64,000 bases of DNA. Origin: Pseudomonas sp. A34-9 (GTDB lineage: Bacteria; Pseudomonadota; Gammaproteobacteria; Pseudomonadales; Pseudomonadaceae). This document shows positions 20,077 to 29,468 of this stretch, in pieces. Position 1 is the first letter of the stretch; every line of letters starts with the position of its first letter. Position numbers and translations under genes: made by a program. The notes beneath the pieces were generated by a model. It did not search any database, was not told where the DNA came from, and was given only the letters and a program-made list of their open reading frames with translations. The stretch is taken from assembly GCF_029543085.1 (NCBI RefSeq), contig NZ_CP119967.1:1948501-2012500 (forward strand). The letters are read 5' to 3'.

Positions 20077-20805
20077 ATGAGCCAAATCACTGTACGTTCC
20101 GTGGTCTATCAGATTGATGGCCAACCTTATGAAGGTCGTCTGGCGTTCGACGCCGAGCAGAAAGGCGCGCGTCCGGGTTTGTTAATGGCGCCAAACTGGA
20201 TGGGCGTCAGCGCCGGTGCCGAAGAGATTGCCAAGTCGGTAGCGGCCAAGGGTTATGTGGTGTTGATCGCTGACGTTTACGGCCAGGCCGTGCGCCCGCA
20301 AAACGCTGATCAGGCCGGCGCGGCAATGATGCCGCTGAAGAATGACCGTGCGTTGTTGCGCAAGCGTATGCAGGCAGCGTTCGAGCAGTTGCAGAAGCAG
20401 GGCGAAGCGGCGGTCGATACCTCGAAACTGGCGGTGTTCGGTTTCTGCTTTGGCGGTTGCTGTGCGCTGGATCTGGCGCGTACCGGTGCGCCGGTGAAGG
20501 CGGCGGTGTCGTTCCACGGCACGCTGGACTCGCCGAACCCGGCGGATGCGCAGAACATCAAAGGTTCGGTGCTGGTGCTGCACGGTGCTGCCGACCCGTT
20601 GGTGCCGAAAGAGCAACTGCCGGCGTTTGAAGACGAAATGAACGCGGCGAAGGTCGATTGGCAGTTGCTGAGCTACGGCGGTGCGGTGCACTCGTTCACT
20701 GACCCGCATGCCAATGTGCCGGGCAAGATGATGTACGACGCGAAGACTGCCAAGCGCGCGTTCAAGTCGATGCATGACTTGCTGGATGAAGTGTTCAAGG
20801 GCTGA
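20077..20805 (+). CDS. Dienelactone hydrolase family protein
   Basis: Alpha/beta hydrolase of 242 residues. The nucleophile elbow is GFCFGGCCALD (Cys near 127), the Cys-type found in dienelactone hydrolases. The remaining triad residues are probably Asp in HGAADPLVP and His in GGAVHSF. Substrates may include dienelactones or related esters, but there is no catabolic operon here, so a broad housekeeping esterase role is as likely. The ATG is preceded by CAGGAG. Confidence 0.85.
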   Translation: MSQITVRSVVYQIDGQPYEGRLAFDAEQKGARPGLLMAPNWMGVSAGAEEIAKSVAAKGYVVLIADVYGQAVRPQNADQAGAAMMPLKNDRALLRKRMQAAFEQLQKQGEAAVDTSKLAVFGFCFGGCCALDLARTGAPVKAAVSFHGTLDSPNPADAQNIKGSVLVLHGAADPLVPKEQLPAFEDEMNAAKVDWQLLSYGGAVHSFTDPHANVPGKMMYDAKTAKRAFKSMHDLLDEVFKG

Positions 20806-20815
20806 AAAGCGAAAA

Positions 20816-21007
20816 GCCCCTCACCCTAACCCTCTCCCGGTGGGAGAGGGGACTGATCGGGGGATGCTTGAGAGTTACGCCGACCTGAAAGGGCTGTGCT
20901 GAATCCATAATCGCCAAGACTTTTCAGGTCGATGTATGACGGCAGACACCTCGGTCGGCTCCCTCTCCCTACGGGCGGTACGACGTTTCGGGAGGGCTGG
21001 GGTGAGG
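20816..21007. repeat. ~190-bp dispersed intergenic repeat, copy A
   Basis: The ends are inverted: CCCCTCACCCTAACCCTCTCCC at the left faces GGAGGGCTGGGGTGAGG at the right. The interior shares CTACGCCGACCTGA-like, AATCCATAATCG and CAGACACCTCGGTCGGCTCC segments with copy B at 25,313-25,490. Both copies sit between convergent gene 3' ends. No coding potential. This is a known style of Pseudomonas intergenic repeat, but I cannot name the family with certainty. Confidence 0.7.
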
Positions 21008-21015
21008 TTCGCTGT

Positions 21016-21882
21016 TCAGCGCGGCAATTCAATCCGTTCTCTTTCCCCCGGCACCGTCGGCCAATCCCCGGCCGCCCATTTGCGCCGTGCCTCATCGATC
21101 GCCGCCGGATCGCTCGCCACAAAATTCCAGTTGATCCGCCGCGGCCCGTCCAGAGGCGCACCGCCGAACACCACGGCGTGCACATCGCTTTCGGCAAACA
21201 GGCTCATTTCTTCCCCGGCCGGCAACACTACCAGCGCATGCGGCTCAATCGCTTCGCCATTCAACTGCGCGTCCCCGCTCAACACATACACCGCCCGTTC
21301 TTCATGCTCGGTCGGGATCAGCAGGGTGGTCGCCGTTTGCATCTTCACTTCGGCATACAACGTAGGAGAAAGCACCGGTACCGGCGATTCGAGGCAAAAG
21401 CCTGACCCGGCAATCATGCGAATCTGTACGCCGAGGTTATCGCTGACCGGCAACGTCGCCGCCGGGTGATGGCTGTAGTGTCCGCGGCCTTGTTCGTGAT
21501 CCTTGGGCGATGCCAGCCAGATCTGCAAACCGTGCATTGTGAAGCTCTGGTCCCACAACGGTTGCGGCGTGCGCTCGACGTGTGCAATCGCGCTGCCGGC
21601 GGTCATCCAGCTGACGTCGCCGGCGCTGACCACCTGATCCGAGCCAAGGCTGTCCTTGTGCTGGATCTGCCCTTCGAACAAATAGGTGAGGGTCGACAGA
21701 CCAATGTGCGGGTGCTGTCGGATGTTCATGCCTTTGCCCGTCGGATAAACCGTCTCGAGCATGTGATCAAAAAACACGAAGGGCCCGACACTGCGGCATT
21801 TGGCTGACGGCAGCGGGCGCAGAATCGGCTGGCCTTCGACGTCTTCGGCGCGCGGGCGGATGATCAGAGGTTGCGTGTCCAT
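21016..21882 (-). CDS. Pirin-family bicupin protein
   Basis: The 288-residue protein has two cupin halves. The first carries the Pirin metal-binding pattern FFDHML, HPHIGLSTLTYLFEG and HVERTPQ; the C-terminal half shows AVYVLSGDAQLNG and VVFGG. Bacterial pirins bind Fe(II), and some act as quercetin 2,3-dioxygenases or regulators of central enzymes; which applies here is unknown. The gene is leftward, downstream of an OsmC gene with a 61-bp gap, and may be co-transcribed with it. Confidence 0.88.
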   Translation of the reverse strand: MDTQPLIIRPRAEDVEGQPILRPLPSAKCRSVGPFVFFDHMLETVYPTGKGMNIRQHPHIGLSTLTYLFEGQIQHKDSLGSDQVVSAGDVSWMTAGSAIAHVERTPQPLWDQSFTMHGLQIWLASPKDHEQGRGHYSHHPAATLPVSDNLGVQIRMIAGSGFCLESPVPVLSPTLYAEVKMQTATTLLIPTEHEERAVYVLSGDAQLNGEAIEPHALVVLPAGEEMSLFAESDVHAVVFGGAPLDGPRRINWNFVASDPAAIDEARRKWAAGDWPTVPGERERIELPR

Positions 21883-21943
21883 GGTGCATTCCAGGCTGAG
21901 CGGGCGATGCCAGAAGCATAACCCGCCGCTGGCATGAGGAGGA

Positions 21944-22360
21944 TTACTGGCTGTCGAAGCCTTGCGGGGCGTGGGTTTCGATGGTGACTTCGCTGGTGGT
22001 CATCAGCTTGTGGATCGGGCAACGGTCGGCGACACGCAACAATTCCTCGCGCTGGGCGTCAGTCAGTACGCCTTTGAGGGTGAGGGTGACGTGCAGGACG
22101 TATTTACCTTTCTGCTCTTCGCTGTTGTCGCGTTTGACGTCGACCCCGACGCCGGTCAGCGGGATGTCTTTCTTCTTCGCGTACATCTTCAGGGTCAGTG
22201 CCTTGCAGGCGCCGAGGGCTGCGTCGAAGTAATCGTGCGGCTCAGGTGCCGAGCCTTCGCCGCCGGCCGACTTCGGCACATCGGCAAACAGTTCGTGGTC
22301 ATCAATCTGTACGGTGTGACGAAAACCTTCAGCGGAGACGGTATTGACGGTAACGGTCAT
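21944..22360 (-). CDS. OsmC-family peroxiredoxin-like protein
   Basis: The 138-residue protein shows the two conserved cysteines of OsmC/Ohr-type hydroperoxide reductases, in ALGACKALTLKMYA (Cys near 52) and VADRCPIHKLM (Cys near 116). The PHDYFDAALGAC region resembles the YhfA/OsmC subgroup. Start ATG 22,360 has GAGG 5 bases upstream; a longer frame to 22,444 has no such site. It likely reduces organic hydroperoxides in the cytoplasm. Confidence 0.85.
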   Translation of the reverse strand: MTVTVNTVSAEGFRHTVQIDDHELFADVPKSAGGEGSAPEPHDYFDAALGACKALTLKMYAKKKDIPLTGVGVDVKRDNSEEQKGKYVLHVTLTLKGVLTDAQREELLRVADRCPIHKLMTTSEVTIETHAPQGFDSQ

Positions 22361-22512
22361 GGGAACCTCACTGGCAGTAGGAAAAGTCGTTCGATCAAAA
22401 AAGACCTTGCAGTTATAGAGCATTCCCACCGGCACGCGTTCCACTTTCCTGCGGGATGAACCCTTGTCGTCAGGGCGGGGTCTAGGCTATGCCTACTTGC
22501 CGGAGATTACTT

Positions 22513-23544
22513 GTGTCCCTGTATCGTTTGAGTCTTGCCTGCCTTCTGCTGTTTGCCGGTAACGTCAGCGCGCGCGAATACACCTACAGCGATGCGCACC
22601 TGCATTACGTGGATTTTTTCCAGGAAAGCGCAGGCATGGCGAAACTGCTGACGGCGATGAAGGACGGTTCCGTCGAACATGTGATGATTTCTGGCATTCC
22701 GGTGGCGAAAAAGTGGCACGAGGACGAACCCAAGCGTCCGCGTTATTACGCCGGGGATGACGCCGATGCCTATTGGTACAGCGCAACCGACGTGATCGTT
22801 GCCGATGCGGTGCAAAAGCTGTCAGCCGAGCAGCGCCCGTACTTTCATCCCTTTCTCTCGGGCTTCAACCCCAACGACAAGAACTCCGCCGCCCATATCC
22901 AGCGCATGCTCGATCTGTATCCGGGGCTGTGGCAGGGCATTGGCGAGGTGTTCACTCGGCATGATGACCTCACGGCGCTGACGTCCGGCGACACGCCGCG
23001 CGCCAACAACGAGGCGATGACCAGGATCTACCATTTGGCCGCCGAGAACGATCTGCCGGTGATGCTGCATTCCAACATCACCTCCAAGCGTGAGAAAAAT
23101 CCGCTGTACCTGAAGGAAATCGAAGAGCCGCTGCGTAATCACCCGCACACGCGATTTATCTGGGCGCACGCCGGGACCAGCGCTGAAATCCATCGCCATC
23201 AAACGCAGCTGAAGTTCTTGCTGCCCACCCTGACGCGCATGCTCGAGGCGTATCCGAATCTGTTCATCGACCTGTCATGGAGCATGCTCACGCCGTATTT
23301 GCTGGATGAGCAGGGCAAGCCTCGTGCGGAATGGCTGGCGCTGGTCGAGAAATACCCGCAACGCTTCATGCTCGGCTCCGACGTGGTAGGGCGATTCAAC
23401 AAACTCGGTGAGGAAATGCGCAGCTTCAAGCCGTTCCTTGATGCGTTGCCCGAGGACGTTGCGAAAAAAGTCGCTCGGGATAACTTCCTGGCGATCTTGC
23501 CGCGAACAGAGCTCAAGTCCGGCAAAACCACGCTGAATCGTTAA
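22513..23544 (+). CDS. Secreted amidohydrolase-2 family protein
   Basis: The 343-residue protein has an N-terminal signal peptide (LYRLSLACLLLFAGNVSA) and a TIM-barrel metal-hydrolase fold: DAHLHYVDF (first His pair near 31-33), MLHSNI, FIWAHAG and a late LGSDVVGRFN aspartate. It is exported to the periplasm; the substrate is unknown. The start is GTG 22,513, because GGAG lies 7 bases upstream. The in-frame ATG at 22,489 has no ribosome site and would add eight polar/basic residues. Confidence 0.8.
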   Translation: MSLYRLSLACLLLFAGNVSAREYTYSDAHLHYVDFFQESAGMAKLLTAMKDGSVEHVMISGIPVAKKWHEDEPKRPRYYAGDDADAYWYSATDVIVADAVQKLSAEQRPYFHPFLSGFNPNDKNSAAHIQRMLDLYPGLWQGIGEVFTRHDDLTALTSGDTPRANNEAMTRIYHLAAENDLPVMLHSNITSKREKNPLYLKEIEEPLRNHPHTRFIWAHAGTSAEIHRHQTQLKFLLPTLTRMLEAYPNLFIDLSWSMLTPYLLDEQGKPRAEWLALVEKYPQRFMLGSDVVGRFNKLGEEMRSFKPFLDALPEDVAKKVARDNFLAILPRTELKSGKTTLNR

Positions 23545-23674
23545 TGCCGACGGTTCGAAGGATCAAGGCCTTTTGATATCGCCTTTTCGTCTTACGCATT
23601 TTTCCGCCGGGCCGATACCTTCTTAAGCAACCAGCTGCAGGGTTGATGCAGCGCTTTTGGAAGGAACCAGAGCA

Positions 23675-25300
23675 ATGAGTATCCGTAGTCTCAATATTGC
23701 CCCGCGCGCCGGCCTCGGTTTTGGGCTGTTGGCGCTGATGGTGTTTGCCCTCGGGGCGTTCGCTTTGCTGCAAATGTCGAACATGCGTGCGCAGTCCGAC
23801 GAGGTCGACAACAATTGGCTGCCCAGCGTGATGGCTGTTGGCGAGATGAGTCAGGACATGCTGCGCCTGCGCGCGCTGACCATGCGGCTTTTGCTCAATC
23901 GCGATCCGCAGGCGCTGGAGCAGAATGTGGTCAAGCTCAATGAGCTGCGCGGGGTGCTAAGTGAGGCTCAGCAGCGTTACGACGTGCTGATCGTACTGCC
24001 CGAAGAGCGCAAGCTGTTTGATCGCTTCAAGGTTGCCGAGCATCAGTATCTGGAGTTTCAGGCGCAGGTCATGCAGTTGTCTGCGCAGAACCGCGTGGAA
24101 GAGGCTGCAACAATCCTCAACGGCCAGATGAGTCCGCTGGCCGACGAAATCGCGGTGGTGCTGCGCGAACTGGTCGAACTGAATAAACACAACGCCAATC
24201 TCGCCACTGAAGCGGCGCGAATGGTTTTTATCAATTCACGGGTGTGGGTCGGGGTGATGATCGGCGTGACCGCGCTGATCACCATCGGCCTGGCCCTGTT
24301 GCTGACCCGCAGCATCGTGCTGCCGCTGGCGCAGTCATTGGGCGTGGCCGAGGTGGTCGCCGGTGGCGATCTGACGGGTGATATCAGCATCAGCGGCAAG
24401 GACGAACCGGCGCGCTTGTTACAGGCGCTCAAGAGCATGCAGCACAACCTGCGCGACACGATCCGGCAAATCTCCGAGTCTTCCAGCCAATTGGCCTCGG
24501 CGTCAGAGGAGCTGAGTTGCGTCACGGAAGACGCCACGCGCGGGCTGCATCAGCAGAGTCTGGAAATCGAGCAAGCGGCTACGGCGGTTAATCAAATGAC
24601 GGCAGCGGTGGAGGAGGTGGCAAGCAATGCCGTGGCCACGTCCGAGGCCTCTCGTGAATCCGACCGCATTGCCCAGCATGGCCGCGAACAGGTACATCAA
24701 ACGGTGTTGTCCATCGAATCGCTGGCCGATGACGTAACGGCCAATGCGAGCCAGGTGGAGGATCTGGCGCAAAAGGTCTACAGTATCAGCAAAGTCCTGG
24801 AGGTGATTCGTTCGATTGCCGAGCAGACCAATCTTTTGGCGCTGAATGCTGCGATTGAAGCCGCGCGGGCCGGTGATGCCGGGCGTGGGTTTGCGGTTGT
24901 CGCGGATGAGGTGCGGGCGTTGGCCCATCGCACGCAGCAGTCGACCCAGGAAATCGAGCAGATGATCGGCGGAATTCAGCAGGGCACCGATTCGGCGGTC
25001 AGTTCGATGCAGCAGAGTAATGTGCGCGCGCGTTCGACACTGGAGTTGGCCAAGGCTGCCGGGACTGCACTTGAAGAGATCGCTTCGGCGTTCACGCTGA
25101 TCAATGAGCGCAATCTGGTGATCGCCAGTGCCTCGGAGGAGCAGGCAGCGGTGGCGCGCGAGGTGGATCGCAATCTGATGAATATTCGTGATCTGGCGAT
25201 GCAGACCTCGGCGGGGGCGAATCAGACGAGTGCGGCGAGTCAGGAGTTGTCGCGGTTGGCGGTAGATTTGAACAATATGGTGGCCAAGTTTTCGGTTTAA
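23675..25300 (+). CDS. Methyl-accepting chemotaxis protein
   Basis: Inner-membrane chemoreceptor of 541 residues. TM1 is near 14-33, followed by a periplasmic four-helix-bundle-type sensor (about 34-188), TM2 near 190-213 and HAMP near 214-266. The cytoplasmic signalling domain has its hairpin tip around [20 protein letters not shown] (near 383). No C-terminal CheB/CheR pentapeptide is seen. Ligand unknown. ATG 23,675 has AAGGA upstream. GCCGATAC at 23,611-23,618 resembles the -10 of the flagellar sigma factor FliA, but I could not match a -35. Confidence 0.9.
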   Translation: MSIRSLNIAPRAGLGFGLLALMVFALGAFALLQMSNMRAQSDEVDNNWLPSVMAVGEMSQDMLRLRALTMRLLLNRDPQALEQNVVKLNELRGVLSEAQQRYDVLIVLPEERKLFDRFKVAEHQYLEFQAQVMQLSAQNRVEEAATILNGQMSPLADEIAVVLRELVELNKHNANLATEAARMVFINSRVWVGVMIGVTALITIGLALLLTRSIVLPLAQSLGVAEVVAGGDLTGDISISGKDEPARLLQALKSMQHNLRDTIRQISESSSQLASASEELSCVTEDATRGLHQQSLEIEQAATAVNQMTAAVEEVASNAVATSEASRESDRIAQHGREQVHQTVLSIESLADDVTANASQVEDLAQKVYSISKVLEVIRSIAEQTNLLALNAAIEAARAGDAGRGFAVVADEVRALAHRTQQSTQEIEQMIGGIQQGTDSAVSSMQQSNVRARSTLELAKAAGTALEEIASAFTLINERNLVIASASEEQAAVAREVDRNLMNIRDLAMQTSAGANQTSAASQELSRLAVDLNNMVAKFSV

Positions 25301-25312
25301 GTTTTGTCTTCA

Positions 25313-25490
25313 AAGCCCCTCACCCTAGCCCTCTCCCCGGGGGAGAGGGGACTGACCGTGGGGAATTAAAGAGCTACGCCGACCTGATATTTCTTTGGAG
25401 AATCCATAATCGACTCGATCTTGCAAGTCGATGCATAGCGCCAGACACCTCGGTCGGCTCCCTCTCCCTCGGGAGAGGGCTGGGGTGAGG
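25313..25490. repeat. ~180-bp dispersed intergenic repeat, copy B
   Basis: Second copy of the element at 20,816-21,007, with the same inverted ends (CCCCTCACCCTAGCCCTCTCC and GAGGGCTGGGGTGAGG) and shared interior blocks. It begins 13 bp after the chemoreceptor stop and lies between convergent genes. Differences are concentrated in the A/T-rich middle, as expected for related repeat copies. Confidence 0.7.
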
Positions 25491-25532
25491 GGCAAGGTTG
25501 GCACAAAAAGTCGGGCTAAAGCAGACAAAAAA

Positions 25533-25553
25533 AGCCCCGCATTTCGCGGGGCT
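25533..25553 (-). terminator. Terminator of the DUF3108 / pur gene run
   Basis: AGCCCCGC and GCGGGGCT pair around ATTTC; on the minus strand they are followed by TTTTTT. It lies 19 bp beyond the DUF3108 stop codon. Confidence 0.88.
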
Positions 25554-25571
25554 CTTTGTTCTGGCGGCGGA

Positions 25572-26285
25572 TCAGCTGCCTTTAACGGTTTTGCCGTTGA
25601 CGGTGCCTTCCTGGAGCATGATGTTGTACTCCTTGCCGTCGGTTTCAACCTGTTGCAGGCGAACCAGCAGGTAATCCCAATCCTTGGCGAACCACAGGAC
25701 GGTGATGCGCTTGCTTTGTGTCGGGTCGCGTACGCGCTCGACCTTGATCGCATCGATCTTGCCAGCCTTGGTCTCGACTTTTTCCGAACCCAGCACGCGG
25801 AAGTCATAGGTATCGACTTCGCCGTCATCGACCACTTGATAGCTCATGGTCTTTTTGCCAGCAGCCACATCATGTTGCAGCGCCAGTTGATAGGTGGACT
25901 TGTCGACCATGCCACGGTTCAGCGGGATTTTCACCGCGTCGCCACGGTCGGTGCCGGTGACCATTTTGCTGTTCCAGTCGAAATCCAGATCAGCCTTTTT
26001 CGCTTTGCCCAGACCGCCACGTTCAAAGTGGTAGGACTGCGGCAGCAGGGTATCCTTGTCCAGGGTCAGGGTGCTTTCTTCCGTCAGGCTGGCGATCATC
26101 ATCGAGGCCTTGAAGCTGAGCTTCCAGGCGCCGTTGGCTTCCTTGACCAGACTGCGCTCGGCGGTACCGCTCATGGGCAGTTGCTTCCAGTCGGCGGTAT
26201 AGCTGGCGGAGAACGGTTGAAGGTCCGCTGCCTGCGCGAAAGGCAGGGCGAGCAGAGCGCAAGCGAAGAGCAGGGCGCGACGCAT
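25572..26285 (-). CDS. DUF3108 exported protein
   Basis: The 237-residue protein has a clear signal peptide (LLFACALLALPFAQA, cleavage near 19) and a beta-rich body with FSASYTADWK near the start and YDFRVLGSEKVETKAGK in the middle, characteristic of DUF3108. Probably periplasmic; function unknown. It lies 8 bp downstream of purN in the same direction and ends at a terminator, so it is likely the third gene of a purM-purN operon. Confidence 0.82.
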   Translation of the reverse strand: MRRALLFACALLALPFAQAADLQPFSASYTADWKQLPMSGTAERSLVKEANGAWKLSFKASMMIASLTEESTLTLDKDTLLPQSYHFERGGLGKAKKADLDFDWNSKMVTGTDRGDAVKIPLNRGMVDKSTYQLALQHDVAAGKKTMSYQVVDDGEVDTYDFRVLGSEKVETKAGKIDAIKVERVRDPTQSKRITVLWFAKDWDYLLVRLQQVETDGKEYNIMLQEGTVNGKTVKGS

Positions 26286-26293
26286 AAAATCTC

Positions 26294-26944
26294 CTAGTGT
26301 CGAATCAAGTGGCCGCTGGCCGCGAGTAACTGGCCATCCAGTAAAGCACCGTCTTCCCCGAGTGCCAGCCTGCCTTCGGCAAACCAGCGAACTGCCATCG
26401 GGTAGATCAGGTGTTCCTGAACATGAACTCGCTGCGCGAGACTCTGCGGCGTGTCGTGCAACTCTACCGGTAATACTGCCTGTACGACCAGTGGTCCGCC
26501 ATCGAGTTCCTCGGTGACGAAGTGCACGGAGCAGCCGTGCTCGGTGTCTCCGGCCTCCAGCGCGCGCTGATGAGTGTGTAACCCTTTGTATTTGGGCAGC
26601 AGCGACGGGTGGATGTTGAGCAGGCGACCCTGGTAGTGGCGAACGAAATCAGCGCTGAGAATGCGCATGAAGCCGGCCAGCACCACAAGTTTCGGATTGA
26701 ATTCGTCGATCAGTTCGATCAGGGCAGCATCGAAGGCCTCGCGGCCTTCAAATGCCTTGTGATCCAGCGAGCGGGTAGCGATACCCGCATCACTGGCGCG
26801 TTGCAGGCCGTAGGCGTCGGCGCGATTGGAAATCACTGCAGCGATGCGGACCGGGTTGTCGCCGGTCCGCGTGCTGTCGATCAGAGCCTGCAAGTTACTG
26901 CCGGTGCCGGACAACAGCACCACGACATCACAGGTTGCGGACAT
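26294..26944 (-). CDS. purN: Phosphoribosylglycinamide formyltransferase
   Basis: Transfers a formyl group from 10-formyl-THF to GAR, step 3 of purine synthesis. The 216-residue protein shows LLSGTGSNLQALID near the N-terminus (phosphate binding), AGFMRILSADFV and NIHPSLLPKYKG with the catalytic Asn-His pair near 108-110, and the conserved Asp in VTEELDGGP. The ATG overlaps the purM stop by one base (TAATG), indicating coupling. Confidence 0.96.
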   Translation of the reverse strand: MSATCDVVVLLSGTGSNLQALIDSTRTGDNPVRIAAVISNRADAYGLQRASDAGIATRSLDHKAFEGREAFDAALIELIDEFNPKLVVLAGFMRILSADFVRHYQGRLLNIHPSLLPKYKGLHTHQRALEAGDTEHGCSVHFVTEELDGGPLVVQAVLPVELHDTPQSLAQRVHVQEHLIYPMAVRWFAEGRLALGEDGALLDGQLLAASGHLIRH

Positions 26945-28002
26945 TAATGAGCCTTAAGGTTCTGCAGATCAACCTGAGCAGCGCCTTCGGCAGCGGCAGC
27001 GATCTGACCGATGACCCAAGGCTGTTCGCCGGCGTCACGCAGGGTCTTCAGCGCCACTTCAACGTGTTCCTGAGCCACACAGATGACCATGCCAACGCCG
27101 CAGTTCAGCACGCGGTGCATCTCGGTTTCGTCAACGTTGCCTTTTTCCTGCAGCCAGTCGAATACGGCCGGGCGAGTCCAGCTAGCCACGTCAACCACGG
27201 CCTGAGCGCCTTTTGGCAGAACGCGCGGGATGTTGTCGAGCAGGCCGCCACCGGTGATGTGGGCCATGGCTTTGACGGCACCGGTTTCTTTGATCAGCTT
27301 GAGCAGCGGCTTCACGTAGATGCGGGTCGGGGCCATCAGCAGGTCGGTCAGCGGTTTGCCGTCGAGCTGGATGTTTTCGATGTCGGCGCCGGACACTTCG
27401 ATGATCTTGCGGATCAGCGAGTAGCCGTTTGAGTGCGGGCCGGACGATGGCAGAGCGATCAGCGCGTCACCGGTGGCGACTTTCGAGCCGTCGATGATTT
27501 CAGCTTTTTCCACGACGCCGACGCAGAAGCCGGCCAGGTCGTAGTCTTCGCCTTCGTACATGCCAGGCATTTCAGCGGTTTCGCCGCCAACCAGCGAGCA
27601 ACCCGACAGTTCGCAGCCAGCGCCGATGCCGGTCACCACTTGGGCCGCGGTGTCGACATTAAGTTTGCCGGTGGCGTAGTAGTCGAGGAAGAACAGTGGC
27701 TCGGCGCCGCAAACGACGAGGTCGTTCACGCACATGGCAACCAGGTCGATGCCGATGCTGTCGTGCTTGTTCAGGTTCAGCGCCAGACGCAGCTTGGTGC
27801 CGACGCCGTCGGTGCCGGAAACCAGTACAGGCTGCTTGTAGCCGGCCGGGATTTCGCAGAGGGCGCCGAAACCGCCCAGGCCGCCCATGACTTCCGGGCG
27901 CGCAGTGCGCTTGGCGACGCTCTTGATGCGTTCGACCAATGCTTCACCGGCGTCGATGTCTACACCGGCGTCCTTGTAGCTCAGGGAGGGTTGCTTGCTC
28001 AT
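26944..28002 (-). CDS. purM: Phosphoribosylformylglycinamidine cyclo-ligase (AIR synthetase)
   Basis: Closes the imidazole ring, step 5 of purine synthesis. The 352-residue protein has the AIRS N-domain with [15 protein letters not shown] and [26 protein letters not shown] segments (about 60-102), [11 protein letters not shown] near 144, and the C-domain [17 protein letters not shown]. It is the first gene of the leftward purM-purN-DUF3108 run and divergent from the DUF2066 gene. Confidence 0.97.
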   Translation of the reverse strand: MSKQPSLSYKDAGVDIDAGEALVERIKSVAKRTARPEVMGGLGGFGALCEIPAGYKQPVLVSGTDGVGTKLRLALNLNKHDSIGIDLVAMCVNDLVVCGAEPLFFLDYYATGKLNVDTAAQVVTGIGAGCELSGCSLVGGETAEMPGMYEGEDYDLAGFCVGVVEKAEIIDGSKVATGDALIALPSSGPHSNGYSLIRKIIEVSGADIENIQLDGKPLTDLLMAPTRIYVKPLLKLIKETGAVKAMAHITGGGLLDNIPRVLPKGAQAVVDVASWTRPAVFDWLQEKGNVDETEMHRVLNCGVGMVICVAQEHVEVALKTLRDAGEQPWVIGQIAAAAEGAAQVDLQNLKAH

Positions 28003-28375
28003 GATCCAGGCCTTTAGGGGAGGGGATTCAGGGGTAACGACCGAGTTCAGCGGGAACTTCGAAATCGACGGGGCGATGGCCTCACGCGAGTTTCGAGGTG
28101 CCCGGCTGTTGCCGGTCTGCGAAGGCGCGCGATTTTATCAGGCTTGAGGGGCAGCGGCCATCCTCGCACCGACGGGCAGGGCCATATCAGCGGAAATTTT
28201 TTGCAATTGAGGCGTATGAACGCCTGTATAAAGTGTGGCGATTAACCGTCTATCGTTATCACTGTGCAAAAACTTACCGCTGTCGTGTGAATGTTTGGTG
28301 CTGGCAGATTGTCACAGCCTTGCTTAACCGGTTCACGCGGCCTGTTCCAGCCGCTCCTGTCGACGGGAATTTTCC
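28003..28375. other. Divergent promoter region, no gene
   Basis: This 373-bp gap separates purM (leftward) from the DUF2066 gene (rightward) and should hold both promoters. A 6-bp inverted repeat, AGGCGT / ACGCCT, lies near 28,210-28,226, next to TATAAA. I see no PurR-like palindrome that I would defend, and no ORF. Confidence 0.4.
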
Positions 28376-29434
28376 ATGCGTTTTTGTAAATTGTTGTTTG
28401 TGGGTTGTTTGTCTCTGATCAGCCTGGCGAGTCACGCCGAAAACCTCAAAGGCCTCTATCAAGTACGTGAGCCGGTCAACGGCCAGGCACCGGAAGAGCG
28501 TGATCGCGCCACGCAGGCGGCGCTCGATACGCTGGTATTGCGTTTGACTGGCGATCCGAAGGCTCCCCAAAACCCGGGGCTGGCGGCGATTCGCAAGGAT
28601 CCGCAGCAAATTATCAGTCAGTTCGGTTTTGATGCCGGGCCACCGGAGGTGCTCAAGGTTGATTTTGATCCGGCGACCACCGAGCAGGCGCTGCGGCGTG
28701 CCGGGTTGTCGGTGTGGGGCGCGAGTCGCCCGTCGATTCTGAGCTGGTGGCTCAACGATTCGGCTGAAGGTTCGAGTCTGGTCGGTGACGGTCAGGCCTC
28801 TGCCGCGCCGTTGCGCACGGCCGCTCAACATCGCGGCTTGCCGCTACGTTTGCCACTGGCTGATCTGAGTGAACAACTGGTCGCCACTGCGCCAGCGCTG
28901 GAAGGCACGGATCCGGCACCGTTGCGCGGCGCCTCTGAACGCTACAACGCTGATGCCTTGCTGGCAGTGCATGCCCGTGAAGAAGGCGGGCAGTGGCAGG
29001 CCAAGTGGCATTTGTGGCTGGGCGATCAGAAAGAGGCGGGCAGTGTGCAGGGCGCCGATCAGGCTGCGGTCGCTGACGCGGTGATGCTGGCGGTGGCCGA
29101 GCGGCTGGCGCCACGGTTTGTTGCCAAACCGGGCGCTGCGGGACAGCAGACTCTGGAAGTGCAGGGCATGACCCTGGAGCATTACGCGACGCTGTTGCGG
29201 TTACTCGAACCGTTTGGCGTGCGTCTGCAAAGTGTCGATGGCGATCGCATCGTCTATCGGGTCAATGGCAGTGCCGATCAAATGCGCGCGCAATTGTCGC
29301 TGGCGAAGTTGCAGGAGTTGCCGGCTGAAGCGCCGGTGCCGGTCCCGGCACCACAACCTGCGGTTGCGGGCGCAGCCCCTGTCGTGGCTCCGGCCCCGAC
29401 ACCGGCAGCACCTTCGTTGCGGTTTCGCTGGTAA
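28376..29434 (+). CDS. DUF2066 exported protein
   Basis: The 352-residue protein has a signal peptide (FVGCLSLISLASHA, cleavage near 21) and the DUF2066 pattern, including RATQAALDTLVLRLTGD and a WWLNDSAEG segment. The C-terminal 40 residues are very rich in Pro, Ala and Val, a low-complexity tail. The function is unknown. It is followed after 34 nt by the PerM-like permease and then hda, an arrangement I recall for this locus in pseudomonads. Confidence 0.82.
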   Translation: MRFCKLLFVGCLSLISLASHAENLKGLYQVREPVNGQAPEERDRATQAALDTLVLRLTGDPKAPQNPGLAAIRKDPQQIISQFGFDAGPPEVLKVDFDPATTEQALRRAGLSVWGASRPSILSWWLNDSAEGSSLVGDGQASAAPLRTAAQHRGLPLRLPLADLSEQLVATAPALEGTDPAPLRGASERYNADALLAVHAREEGGQWQAKWHLWLGDQKEAGSVQGADQAAVADAVMLAVAERLAPRFVAKPGAAGQQTLEVQGMTLEHYATLLRLLEPFGVRLQSVDGDRIVYRVNGSADQMRAQLSLAKLQELPAEAPVPVPAPQPAVAGAAPVVAPAPTPAAPSLRFRW

Positions 29435-29468
29435 GTCTTTCCTTATATAGAAGCATCAGGAGTGGTAC

